From Ustulina deusta (taxonomy: Eukaryota > Ascomycota > Sordariomycetes > Xylariales > Xylariaceae), in the NCBI GenBank assembly GCA_023159155.1, contig JAJNNX010000010.1:372001-436000 (forward strand): a stretch of DNA of 64,000 nt. The letters are read 5' to 3'. Within the stretch, counting starts at the first letter, position 1. Each line of letters opens with the position of its first letter. Shown one piece after another: positions 36,113-46,583 of the stretch. A program made the position numbers and the translations under genes. The notes beneath the pieces were generated by a model that worked only from the letters and a program-made list of their open reading frames with translations, was not told the DNA's origin and searched no databases.

Positions 36113-37548
36113 ACTGGTCTTAAGTTTACCTTCTAGTAAAGGTTAGTTCGGGAGCCAAATTGATCGGCTTGTGTAGCAATTAGGCTGAAAGAATGGGCTA
36201 CCTACCGGTGGCAAAAACGCCTCAATGTCGCCAACTGTCTAATATTTAAGTACTAGAGGTTTGAAACAATTTCAAAAATACTCCCTCACTGTATTCTGGA
36301 CTGGCCTTGTGTTCATTCAGCTAATCTTCAAATTTTGAGATTTAATGCCGAACAAAATAAACACATATGACAATGGCATTCTATATGACTGTCTCAATTA
36401 CATATACTTTGTTCGTGTCTTAACAGACTCTTTATCATAATTCAGTATTGTTTAGAATAGGTAAAGTAGGTATGTGGCTTGCGACGTGAAGAAGTGAGTC
36501 GGGTATCATGTGTAATCCCCTGTGCCACCACACAGACAACAAACTTTACAGATTCCGAACAGCTCAGGTCCCCAGTTGCGATAAATTCTAGTTTATCCAA
36601 TCTGGTTTCCAAATAACCAACAAACTTAAGGAGTCATAGTGCGGCGTGAGATTGTTCTCCATCCGGCAAAGATGGGTAGCTGTCGATCCCGTTAGACAGA
36701 GATTGGAACTTTTTGGACTATAAGAAAACAGAGAATAGTCTTGGTCCTTATTTTCAAATAATTTCAACTGGTGCTTGACTGATGTTGGAGAGATGGCGCC
36801 GAAATCAAGGTTTGAACAGAGTGCGCAGAAAGGCATCGTCATCGTAATTCTAGAACCAATGGTGTATAAGTGGCTTTTACATACGGAGTTGGTGGTGCTG
36901 AACTGCGATCCGCGTGGTGATGTAGGCTTAGCCTACCGCCTCTATTGTATCAATTGTTACGAGACGGCGGGGTAAAATGTGGGGTCGACGTCGCTTCAAC
37001 GACGTCGACAACGAAACAGGCTGGATCAAGATCTCAGGCCTCCTGCCAAAGACAGAAGCCTGGGACATCTGGCGAGTCGGGATAGTGAAGGATAAACAAT
37101 GCGACCCGAAATATCTATATAAGGCCATCAAACACGGTAAATATAATGCACCTTCAAAGTAAAATTGCCTTTGTTTTTAACGAAGGGCGAAGGACTGGGT
37201 GGAACAAAGGCTAACTTGGCTCCGAAATTTTCTATATATTTTCCTACGGCCGAAATAAGAAATAACAGCTGTACTAGCCATACTGGTCTCTATCTATTAT
37301 ATGTGCTGGTAAAAACCATGCCTTCCGGCCCGTAGGTTCGCCGTTGCCGGTTTGCTCCGCGTCCGTGAGCTGGACGAAAACCTCCTGTAACTACTCCGCC
37401 TACTGCTCCTTTCTGCTGCGGCAACATAACAAGGTTTAATTCTATATTTCAAATAATATAAACAAAAAGTAATAAAGTTGTGAAACATGGTATCTTTCAT
37501 TATATTTATAAATTAATTCGATATACATAATACACTAGACACACTCAC
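36113..37548. other. Mostly non-coding stretch
   Basis: Except for the possible HET-like fragment at 36588-36842, no gene is supported. Plus-strand frames at 36775-36975 and 36977-37162 lie close together and look semi-coding (the second contains KISGLLPKTEAWDIWRVG), but no splice join with conserved motifs was found. The right end (37,430-37,548) is AT-rich 3' flank. Confidence 0.4.
36588..36842 (-). pseudogene. Possible truncated HET-type N-terminus
   Basis: An 84-codon minus-strand frame starting MTMPFCALCSNLDFGAIS. It resembles the Cys-x2-Cys opening of many fungal HET-domain proteins, and ATHLCRMENNL recalls their CxLCR segment. The HET core (the Y-x-x-L-S-Y-x-W-G and W-I-D-x-x-C-I-N-Q motifs) is absent, and the frame ends in AT-richer DNA. 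It is either a truncated relic or a chance resemblance. Confidence 0.3.
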
Positions 37549-39151
37549 TTATGTATTCTCATCCTCGACAAACGCGCCTGGGATCCTCACATCGGCGCCT
37601 GAATCCGCCCCATTCCTTATCTTGCCCTGACCGCCCGCGGTTTTCTGTATCGGCCTGGAGAAGTTCGAAGGTGTCCTCTTCGGGCCCGGGCTTCCCGTCT
37701 CCATCCTCTGCGCCCGCTGCGCGTTCCGCAGCAGCGCGACATCCGGCCTGCTGACGACCGGTCCCGCTACCCCCTTGCATGCGTTCGCGCCCGCCGAGCC
37801 AGCACGCGGCCGGTAAGCCGGGTTCCGCACCACTCTGATGGATTGCTGCACGGCGATCTCGGGCTCGGAGGCGTACCGCACCGTCGACAGGTTCGAGGGC
37901 ACGGCGCTGCCGGATATTCTCGCGCTCGAATAGCGATGTTGTTGCTGTGCTGGCACGGTGTTGCTTGGTGCTGTTGGGAGTTGTGATTTGTGCGAGGGTG
38001 ATGGTAATCCTAGTGATAAAGCCGCTGCTAATGCGGCCGGCGATACGTGGTGTGCGGAAGATGACGCATCGCTGCTGGATGATCCATCTGTGGAATTGTC
38101 GGTAATTCGCGACGCGCCGACCTCGTGCCCGACGCTATTCCACTCTGCACGCCATCCGCCTGGGCAGTATGTCGGCTCTGGCACCGCCTGGACGGGCGTG
38201 GAATCCAACATCTGGGGTATCGGTTGGGCAGGCGAGGAGGGTATGCCATTTCCTTTTGGAAGAATTTGATGCGGTTCTTTCGTAGGCAACTTTGTTCTTT
38301 TCTCGCCGGCTGCGGATTCCAGCTGCTTAGGTGCACTCGTGTTTTTCTCATCGAGCTGTCGAGCCCCTAACGCGAATATCTCCTCCGTCCGCAATGTCAA
38401 TACAGATCCAGATTGGCTCTCCCTCCGCTGGAGCGAGGACCGGCGGGATACACTAGAGTCTGCTGTAAGATCGTCCGCAAACTGGCTTACTCGACAAGTT
38501 AGGAACGAGGCGCTCGATATCGAAGTCGTAGCAAAAGGTTTACGGTTTCTCTCGATCGTCACGGAAATGATGAGAAAAGATGGACTATTACACGTGTAAG
38601 CAAAGTTCGACGCATGTAGGATACTTAATGCGAGACCAATCCTCTTACATTGCACCGACGCATAGCAACAAGTCCAAGAAAGGCACCTTTCCCGAAAACC
38701 CTTCAAGTGGTACGGCTCTAGCAATCAGTATGGCTGTAGCCACTAGAGACGCGATCCATGTAACGAGGCTAAGTCTTGCAACCAGTACTGCACTCGCATG
38801 TAAGTATTGACCGTGCATCTGAGGCGGTCCCGGGCCTTCCCTCTTATAGTCTTTCCGGGCTCCGCAGATATGCAAGCAGACGTAAAGCAACGACATAATC
38901 GCGGCAAACAAGATGAAGTCCCGCGAGAAACAGGTAGCTTCGATCTCTGTTACCTTGACCATGAGTACGACCGCCAGAGTGATGCCGCCTGCAGAAGACA
39001 AGAAGAGGACAACAAGCGCTGCGAGAATGACTGATGGCCTCTCTCTCTTCCGCTGCGCCTCATCGTATTTCTCAATGGACTCGTGGAGCAGCTGAGCGTG
39101 CGCCTCGCTCGATGTGGTAGACGAGGGTCTTGATTCATTCTCGCGAGCCAT
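37549..39151 (-). CDS. Four-TM membrane protein with long disordered tail
   Basis: Two exons, 38649-39151 and 37549-38584, joined across a 64-base intron (GTAAGA donor, TAATAG acceptor), give 512 residues. The join falls inside the fourth membrane helix (LLLCVGA then IPSFLIISVTI) and restores it, which supports the model. The Ser/Glu-rich N-terminus (1-40) is followed by predicted TM segments at about 41-65, 79-97, 119-146 and 157-178. The remaining ~330 residues are Ser/Pro/Ala/Gln-rich and probably cytoplasmic and disordered, with Arg-Ser clusters such as SRRSSLQRR that could be phosphorylated. This layout is common among uncharacterised Pezizomycotina membrane proteins. I recognise no named family and no catalytic motif. 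A long frame reading through the intron (MLEPYHL...) is an artefact. Confidence 0.75.
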
Positions 39152-40232
39152 TGGCGCGCGGACACACTTCCAGCAGAATCCGATATTGACTCAAACGTGG
39201 CAGGAAATCGAGGGTTAAATAGGAAAAGTTCATGCCCGGAACAAGATAACAGAGCTATAGTTGAGCCGGTTGCGTGTACATGGAGCTCGAAAAACTGAGA
39301 AATGATGACGGGTCGCCAATAGGAGAATATAAACTAAAGTCGAGTAAAATAAAGCGTAGCAGCAGATGAGATCCATCTTGCCTTCTTTTCATATCCGCAT
39401 AAATAGAGAGGCAAGTCGTGACAAGAAGATGCCTATGTCGATATTGGCCATTGAGTGGAATGAAGTCTGCAAATGGGGGGTTGGGTTGGGTTAGGATCTG
39501 GTATATACTGGGAGAGACAGCACTTGAGTCATTGCTTGTAGCGTGCAAAGACAAGAGTGTTAAACCCAGCCTCGCAGCCTTTAACAGCTAGTATAGTGAG
39601 ACATAGCCAGCCTGAGAGCTCTTGAATTTTAGTGTCATTGAGTGCGAGGAATATCGTCTCAATTCAATCATGGGAGCCTGAAGCTATGTCACCAATACAT
39701 GGTCTAGCGACTGGTGTAATACATTCCAGGCTGAGGCCGTAATGGGTGCTAAAGCAGTTAGACGACTGGAATGGGGCTAATTGCTCAGGGACGCCTTAGC
39801 CGCTACCTTCGTTTTACAAGCTAGGAACGGATATTGGCCTCGTGAACTATGACATAACTCATCTAAACGAATAGATACGCGACCTCTTCGAACTATAGTA
39901 GGATAGCACTTCGTGGGTCTGATGTTTCTAAGACACATGAGGCTTCTTTGGCTATGGAGCATTTGGCACGGCAGGGAGCAAGAGAAACTGGAGTAATGTG
40001 TCTAGCTGTATTGTAGACTGTATAGCTTTCGCTGCTCATATAGGAGAGCACAAGAAATCTTGACAGAGGAGGTGCCTAAACCACCAACGCCAGCGCCTGC
40101 TTGCCAATGTTATCCAATGAGTAACCCAATACCTATCTGTACACGTCAGCTCCGGCTTTTGGTAAGAAATAGAGCTCAGCGACCCGGAATGTTTATGCGT
40201 TGCATGAAGATATACAGAACCATGCAAATTGC
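39152..40232. other. Intergenic region
   Basis: Upstream of the membrane-protein gene and downstream of the next minus-strand gene. No supported frame. The frame at 39,255-39,554 and others are short and without family features. Confidence 0.55.
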
Positions 40233-42605
40233 TTATCGAAGCATATATGATAAGTCTGGTAGATGGTGTAAGATCTGTTGTACAACAGCATCATCTTGAC
40301 TCTCATTGCCTTGAAGTGGACTAGAGGTTGCTGCCATTTCCTTTGAAGGTTTGTTAACTGCTATTAGGCCAGTTATCATATTCTCACTCGGCGTTTCATA
40401 TTTGATCGTGGATTCTGCTTTTAGCGACTCGAAAGAGCCATGGTTAGGTAGCGGTGTATTTGCTTTGGAGATTGCGCATACTGCTCCAGTTTGATAGGCA
40501 TGTCCCGGTAGTGACTGGGGCACCTGTTTTGGTTTGTCAAGTACCGAAATGTCGGGAAGTGACCACGGATCTGATCCTATTGGTGGCGTGTCCCGAGGGG
40601 CTGGAAGTGTCGGCCCCGCAGACTGGTCGACGTCGGATATTGTCAACGAAAGTTGAGGTTTGGGGTCATGCTCCTTAATGAGTGTCTCGGGAAGCGGGAA
40701 CGTGGGAACGATTAGCTCGATAGGGTCCTTAGTGGCACGTGGAGAGGAAACCATCTCGCCCCAATCGTCGTCGTCTTCATCCATGAACGTGGTTTGAACA
40801 GGTGCAGGCACAGACACAGAATTCGGGGTTGGGCTACTAATCGGAGAAAAGTGAGTCGACGGAGGGATCTCCTTGGTCTCGGAATTCCAGCCGAAACTAG
40901 GGACCGCCATAATCGGCTGACTGGCCGATTGTAGTCCTGCAGGAAGTGAAATACCGGTTGAGTTCCTATATGGACGTGCATCCGCCGATCTAGTTTGTAC
41001 GACAATGTTGTTCGCTGGAATAGACGTTGTTCGCGTATGCTTTGTCACCGACTTCCTGCGTCGGAAGACTTGATCCAATTCCACAGGAGCGGCGTTAGAG
41101 TCCCAATCAAAAAAGCCTGTTCGCTTGGTGCCCCCCAAAGTAGCTCTTCCGGCATACGCGTCTTCCTCCATCCACCGTCGAACAATCTTGATGGTGTCAC
41201 TATGTAACTGTGACGCCGGCCAAGTTACCCTATGATAGTTTTCATCATCCCCGGAATTGTGCTTGCGTATAGATCCAAAGCGGGAGATACGGTACCAGGC
41301 TTTGCGTTCTGAAATCGTCGTGAAACTGTCGCCCAAAACATGGTCTGGTACTTCCCAGTCCCCCGTAGAGCAACTTGTAAGGGGATCAGGAAGGCTGGGG
41401 AAGAGTTTTTCCACCAAAGATATATTTGTATCAAACATTATATCCTGATATCGATTGGGAGGTTTTGGGGATCGAATCGGTGTCGTTTCGGTGATGATTA
41501 CCCGACCTTCTTCCCCTTCATATTCAGGCTTGTGAGTGAAAACATCTTTGAGCTCTGCCTTAGGTGTTGATGAGGATTCAGAGGGGGAGTATTCGCCGGG
41601 TGATCGGGCGACTCTGCCGCCATCAGCTAGCGCATCTTCAAAATTCCCAAAGCCAACTCCTCCGTCATCGTCATTATCGTCGTCTTCAGTTTTGCTTCGC
41701 GCTAATGATTCCCCGCGACTGGAGGTTAGCGGCATTCCAGGTCGGCTAAGAGCCGGCGGTTCCTCTGACGTAGCTCTACTTAGACCATCATATATACCCA
41801 CCAACTCTTGTACCTTTCCAGAATTGTTGCCCAAGTTGTTCCCTATCCGAGCTCCTCGATCCTCATCGATAGAGGTAATTGGGGAATCCTGGCGTTCGGG
41901 CTCATCGTGGCTATCAACGGAGCACGTTGACGATGGCCTAGATGGAAGCTCGTAGACTGCCGAATCCAATTGCGAGCTCGTATTCGCATGTTCACCAGCC
42001 AGGTCATGACTGGACCTCGGACAGTCGTTCCGTCCGACGGTGAATCCCTCCTCGACTGGAGCGTTTTCGCTATTTGTATTGCCCTCTCCGCCACTTCCCG
42101 TGACTGTTCGAGATACTTCCCCACTTTGCCAAATCCCAATCGCCAGGGTATCGCTGGTTGTTGACTTCGTGGAGGTTTGTAGCTCAACATCGGACCGATT
42201 CGTTAATGATAGCTCGGTGGCCCACGGGTCTGGCGAATGATGTCGGAATATGGAAGGGGTTCGCGATCGCGAGTTGGCCATAAAGACGGGGGATGCTGCG
42301 GCATTCTCGGGCCACGCCAATGGGCTTTCTTTTCCAGAGCCATTAAGCCTCGGGCTCAGACGAGGCGGTTGCACCGACTCCGCCCAGGTACCCCATTCAT
42401 TCTGGTTGTCGGCGGTTGTCCAGATGCCGAGGCCACCGTCGTCGTGATTACTAGACCAAGCTGACTGAGTCGCGACGCTCGTCCCGTTCCCGAAGAAGGC
42501 CTTGGGTGGTGGGCTTAGGACGATGTCTGCTCGAGACGATGCAGGAGGATCGTTGTCGGAAGGGGCATCGGTCGACGCCCAAGGCGAGCCCCAAGGATCG
42601 TCCAT
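40233..42605 (-). CDS. Large disordered protein with acidic FxNF/DWG motifs; possible membrane-traffic accessory
   Basis: An uninterrupted 790-codon minus-strand frame beginning MDDPWGSPWASTDAPSDNDP and ending HHLPDLSYMLR. Most of it is Ser/Pro/Thr/Asp-rich and disordered. Short acidic aromatic motifs recur: DPWG and WGTWAE near the N-terminus, VGFGNFEDALADG in the middle (after a DDDNDDDGG run), and DEDDDDWGEMV near residue 610. Such motifs bind clathrin-adaptor gamma-ear/GAE domains in known proteins, so an adaptor-accessory (aftiphilin/Laa2-like) role is an inference. An ordered block at about 385-535 (RYQDIMFDTNISLVEKLFPS, AWYRISRFGSIRKHN, IVRRWMEEDAYAGRA, FFDWDSNA) looks conserved and may be the functional core. 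The ending PDLSYMLR looks like a conserved C-terminus in homologues as I recall them. No intron is needed. Confidence 0.7.
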   Translation of the reverse strand: MDDPWGSPWASTDAPSDNDPPASSRADIVLSPPPKAFFGNGTSVATQSAWSSNHDDGGLGIWTTADNQNEWGTWAESVQPPRLSPRLNGSGKESPLAWPENAAASPVFMANSRSRTPSIFRHHSPDPWATELSLTNRSDVELQTSTKSTTSDTLAIGIWQSGEVSRTVTGSGGEGNTNSENAPVEEGFTVGRNDCPRSSHDLAGEHANTSSQLDSAVYELPSRPSSTCSVDSHDEPERQDSPITSIDEDRGARIGNNLGNNSGKVQELVGIYDGLSRATSEEPPALSRPGMPLTSSRGESLARSKTEDDDNDDDGGVGFGNFEDALADGGRVARSPGEYSPSESSSTPKAELKDVFTHKPEYEGEEGRVIITETTPIRSPKPPNRYQDIMFDTNISLVEKLFPSLPDPLTSCSTGDWEVPDHVLGDSFTTISERKAWYRISRFGSIRKHNSGDDENYHRVTWPASQLHSDTIKIVRRWMEEDAYAGRATLGGTKRTGFFDWDSNAAPVELDQVFRRRKSVTKHTRTTSIPANNIVVQTRSADARPYRNSTGISLPAGLQSASQPIMAVPSFGWNSETKEIPPSTHFSPISSPTPNSVSVPAPVQTTFMDEDDDDWGEMVSSPRATKDPIELIVPTFPLPETLIKEHDPKPQLSLTISDVDQSAGPTLPAPRDTPPIGSDPWSLPDISVLDKPKQVPQSLPGHAYQTGAVCAISKANTPLPNHGSFESLKAESTIKYETPSENMITGLIAVNKPSKEMAATSSPLQGNESQDDAVVQQILHHLPDLSYMLR

Positions 42606-43380
42606 TGTCCCCCTCCAATAGCTTTCATCATTAAGTCGACAGCTCGAGGCCCCGGAATGCGCGGCTATATTAATGAACTAGCGGTTAACGGAGGGTGCAT
42701 GGTTCGAATACCCTGTTTAGCACTGAAGAAGTCGACCCTTCAGGGCGCTAGGTTATTTGCTTTGTGTGTATTGGAGTGGCCCGGCCTTCGAAATGCGGTC
42801 AATCGAGTAAAAGAGACATTGACCAGGGCGTCCAGGGGCGAGTTGTTGATTTCATTTGAAGCAATGAGATGCATCAATAAGGATGCTTGGCAAAGAGCGG
42901 CGGTACTGTGCAAGTAAGTATAGGTACTTGCGATAGTGTATTTAGCGTACAGTGCGCCGCTGTGGTATTGGCACATTGCCTTAGATTCGCGGACTGTACA
43001 GAAGAATAGCTAGCCAGTGTTCGGCACCTAGGCAGTATATAGAACTTGAGGGTCTAGAAACTTGGCACTGTTTGAAGCCTGTCCTTATTGGACTAGGTAG
43101 GTAGTAGTGGGTGTACACTATACATGTGGCCCACTTTTACGAGCTTAGTGCAAAAAAGCTGCGTCATACCTGCGCTTTGGAGGGGTTGATAGCGCCGTCG
43201 CGGGCTGAAGCGGTTGAGGCGTCAGTTTTTCTGCTGATAAATGCGCCTCCTATCCAGGTGAGGCCGGCTCACGCTGCAAGCAGAAAAGACTTGTTTGTTA
43301 TCTAACACGCCTTTTCTGAAGTCTCTCTAACCATCGATTTCCCCGTTCATGAGACTCATAACTGCGTTCTACAGAACCAA
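42606..43380. other. Intergenic region, divergent promoters
   Basis: Lies between divergent genes (disordered protein to the left, CFD1 to the right). TAGGTA/TACTTA-like motifs are frequent at about 42,915-43,110, as in the other long intergenic spaces here. A ggttcgaatacc string at about 42,702 resembles a tRNA T-loop, but no tRNA folds around it. Confidence 0.55.
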
Positions 43381-44357
43381 ATGTCGCTCGCAAAGATAAA
43401 ACATATTGTGTTGGTACGTCTGTTTCTATCTACATATACGCCCCAATAAGGCATCTCACATGTATCCTATAGGTTCTATCTGGAAAGGGGGGCGTTGGCA
43501 AATCTTCCATTACAACTCAGCTGGCTCTTTCGCTGTCGCTTTCCGGTCACTCCGTCGGCGTTCTCGATGTCGATCTCACAGGGCCTTCGATGCCTCGCAT
43601 GTTCAATATCGAAGATGCGAAAGTAACACAAGCCCCAGGCGGTTGGCTCCCGGTGCCTGTGCATACGGCAAAACCGGAAAAGGGTGTCGGCGAACTACGT
43701 TGCATGAGCTTGGGGTTCCTTCTACGGGGGAGAGGGGATGCCGTCGTTTGGCGAGGGCCCAAGAAGACTGCTATGATCCGACAGTTTCTCTCGGATGTAC
43801 TGTGGGGCGAAATGGACTATCTCCTTATTGACACACCACCGGGAACATCTGACGAGCATATATCGCTTGCTGAAACACTGTTGAAAGAGGCAAGACCAGG
43901 TCAAGTTGCTGGCGCGGTTGTAGTCACCACTCCCCAAGCCGTAGCCACGGCAGATGTCAGAAAAGAATTGAATTTCTGCGTGAAAACGAGCATTCCTATC
44001 ATCGGCGTCATTGAGAACATGGCCGGCTTTGTCTGCCCGAACTGCGCCGAATGCACGGATATTTTTGGCAAAGGAGGCGGGCAGGTGATGGCGAACGACT
44101 TCGAAGTGCCATTTCTTGGCAGGATTCCTATCGATCCACAGTTTGTTATGCTGATTGAGACTGGACGGAAGCCAGAATATCCACAGGGCACAGTTATCAA
44201 CGGGGAAGACTTCTCCAAAGCTCTGCAGAATGGGAGCGGCGGCTCCACCGGCGAAGCGACCAAAGAAGCGAGTTTGTTGGCGGAGAAGTATCGAGGCTGC
44301 TCGCTTGAGCCCATCTTTCGAAAGATAACGCAAGATATCGTGACTGCTGTCGGATGA
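43381..44357 (+). CDS. CFD1: Cytosolic Fe-S cluster assembly scaffold Cfd1/NUBP2
   Basis: Exons 43381-43413 and 43473-44357, joined across a 59-base intron (GTACGT/CTATAG), give 305 residues. The splice makes [20 protein letters not shown] continuous and gives the deviant Walker [10 protein letters not shown] at residues 15-23, followed by [31 protein letters not shown] and [17 protein letters not shown], all hallmarks of the Mrp/NBP35 P-loop family. C199-x2-C202-x2-C205 (CPNCAEC, followed by IFGKGGG) includes the CPxC pair that holds the bridging 4Fe-4S cluster. The N-terminal four-Cys ferredoxin-like motif of NBP35 is absent, so it is Cfd1/NUBP2 rather than Nbp35/NUBP1. It acts with Nbp35 in the cytosol to build clusters for cytosolic and nuclear proteins. 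The length is slightly above yeast Cfd1, and no essential residue appears missing. Confidence 0.95.
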
Positions 44358-45479
44358 CTGTCAACTCATCTAATCAGGCTAATCAAACAGGCGCTTATCA
44401 AGAGCCGACACGAATACAATACCAACAAAGTCGAAATTCTCCGGGTCAGAGCCCAAGAGAAGCACGTATCGAGTAAACCGCATTCATCAAGGTAACGCAA
44501 CGCAGACGCATGTCTCATGAGCGGGTCGAGCGCACCAAGTCAGCGACAGCCGCCCACACGATCCGGCAGTGGGCATCCGGATATGCATGAGTACATACAC
44601 AGCACCCCAAGTTGTTACACCCAAGCAGATAAAAGACGTAATATGTATGATGGTTTTGCTAGGCTTCTCAGCCATATCATGTCTACACGGGCCACGTGAC
44701 AGTCTCAGGACACTCCCACCGTTCGTTCTCACCATGTGCGTCGCTATTGTGTCCTGATATCGGCCATGACTCAACAGGACAGTCATCACCACTCTACGAC
44801 GGACAATATTGGGCACTGGTTATCAGGACCTGCAGTCGCATTGGCGGTAAATTCGATGTCTGGACTAGATGCTGCGAGAAAGGGGGTCAACGCGATTGTT
44901 ATATTGCTTATCTGGCTTGGACAATGCACCATCGCCAAATGTTGCCCACGGCATTCGCCAATGAGATGACCCGCCTGGCTTTTCCTAGCCCTTTTCGGCC
45001 CTACTACTGGACATTCACGGGAACAGCAAATGCAACGCTAAACCTCCTCAGCTCACTCGTGGCCGGCCACCTACCAAGTCCGATATGGAGGGGCCACAGA
45101 TTACCAAGTCTAGGTAGTGTATCATCGACTTTGGGTGAGATGGTTCTCAAAATAGAAGAAAGGGTCCTCAAAGGGGTGTTGCCTGACAGACACTCACACA
45201 GACACACCCATTTCCGTAGAATCAAGATTCTTGCCTCTTCGACCTTGGCCATTGGTATGCCCAGTGTAATGGGGGCAGGCTATTAAAATCTGACCGACGG
45301 GGATTTTTAAGGTTACCATTAAGGATAGGTGCAGCATAATAATATGTATAGCCCCACTCTTTTCTTCCACTCGCCTTCCACCCCTCCTGGCTCTGCCAGC
45401 AACAACTCCCTAGCCACATAAGGTTTGCAGCGACCTCGGGATCGCCCTTGTGCGGTGACCTCACTTCCTACATTTTTTA
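44358..45479. other. Intergenic region upstream of the SAM decarboxylase leader
   Basis: No convincing gene. The longest frame (44,696-45,286, 196 codons, plus strand) overlaps other frames of similar length, has no recognisable domain, and is rich in Cys/His/Arg/Ser typical of random GC-balanced DNA. The right end passes into a T/C-rich promoter-like stretch. Confidence 0.5.
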
Positions 45480-45858
45480 GCTTTTATTCATTTTTTTTTT
45501 CTTCTTTCGTCCATGTGCTTGTACACCCACACAAGAAACAGCGGTCTCCTGTCGCGCGACTTGCCTCCACCCAACCACCGTCGAGCTTCGAGCACGACAA
45601 AACACCAATAGGATCCACCATTGGCTTTAAATTGACTTACCTCTTCCAGACTAAAAAGCACGAATTCCCACAACACTAAGACTTTGCCTTTGCACGAAGA
45701 CTTTTACGACTCCTGCCAGCATTTGCAGTAGATCTCCCTCCCATTCACCGACTCCCGGTGGCCGCCATTGACACGGTTTCGTGGTCACACGACACAAACG
45801 AGACAACAATACATCCTTTGTACAAAAACAACAACTACTCGGGCTCCCCCCGACCTCG

Positions 45859-45942
45859 ATGCCATTGTTGCATAACAGACAGACAAACTCTTTCAACACC
45901 ACCCCTGAACACAATCGGCGCATGACTGCGAGTTCTCCGTAA
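45859..45942 (+). CDS. Upstream ORF, 27 codons, in SAM decarboxylase leader
   Basis: ATG at 45859 and stop TAA at 45940-45942. The peptide begins MPLLHNRQTNSF. It is only a candidate uORF: the start context is not strong, and conservation is unknown. Confidence 0.3.
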   Translation: MPLLHNRQTNSFNTTPEHNRRMTASSP

Positions 45943-45985
45943 CGGCAGGACAACCAACCCTCTCTCGACGCACGTGCGGTCTTCC

Positions 45986-46087
45986 ATGAACCCCGTCGAA
46001 CTACTACGCTTCCTCTCCAAGCCCGCAAAGTACAAATGTTCTCCCCTCTTCCTCCTGCCATGCCACGTCCACCGTCACCACCTCTAG
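45986..46087 (+). CDS. Upstream ORF, 33 codons, in SAM decarboxylase leader
   Basis: ATG at 45986 (context TTCCATGA) and stop TAG at 46085-46087. The peptide begins MNPVELLRFLSKPAKYKCSP and has an amphipathic start that looks less random than its neighbours. It lies about 500 bases before the main start. A regulatory role in polyamine control is inference by analogy with other kingdoms. Confidence 0.4.
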   Translation: MNPVELLRFLSKPAKYKCSPLFLLPCHVHRHHL

Positions 46088-46583
46088 CTAACCGCCTTTT
46101 TGCCCGCAACAGGCCCAGATAACACGCGCTTTACCGTACCCCGCCCTCACGCATCGTCCTCGCTGCCGCGTTCCTCGACCCCCTTTTCGACCGGCCATAT
46201 TGCAGATATCCTCGTCTGCTAGGTCCGATACTCCTCCATAGGTATCGGTTTCTGACAGAACGAGGCCACTTCCCGGTCACCATTCCTTGGCCAAAGGACT
46301 TCTTCCTCCCCCTCCGCGGCCGGCCTCCCTAACGTCCCCTTTGCGAGACGTTCCAATCACATAAATCAGTCATTGTAGCTGGCTTCCGCCAGCACTCGTC
46401 GCTCCCCACCGTCCTGTGGGCCTACTCTCTCAAACGAACGCCGCAAAGTTCGTTTGGGTGGCAGTCAGTGCTCCGCAGTAGCTCCAGCAGCATTCTTTCT
46501 GCAGGCAGACAGCTTGACGCCGACGCGCCCTCGCTCGCAGCATCTCCAGCCAGCCCCTCGCCCGCCAAACAGGCTCCACGGAG

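Larger units (their letters stand above)
45480..46583 (+). promoter_or_regulatory. Long C/T-rich 5' region of the SAM decarboxylase gene with upstream ORFs
   Basis: Begins with a strong T-run (cattttttttttcttctttcg) and continues as about 1 kb of C-rich, G-poor plus-strand DNA, typical of fungal promoters and long 5' leaders. Several upstream ATGs occur, including two short ORFs listed separately. Long leaders with uORFs are an established feature of SAM decarboxylase mRNAs in animals and plants, where they mediate polyamine feedback. The transcript start cannot be placed from sequence. Confidence 0.5.

Noticed and set aside
41536..41955. 139-codon plus-strand frame, Ser-rich
   Set aside because: Shadow of the 790-codon disordered protein on the minus strand.
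42655..42725. Possible tRNA, from a ggttcgaatacc T-loop-like string
   Set aside because: The flanking bases do not form a 5-base T stem, and no anticodon or acceptor stem can be paired.
43722..44333. 203-codon minus-strand frame
   Set aside because: Antisense to the CFD1 coding exon, whose plus-strand motifs are unmistakable.
44696..45286. 196-codon plus-strand frame between CFD1 and SAM decarboxylase
   Set aside because: Composition is random-like, there is no domain or splice support, and several other frames of similar quality overlap it.
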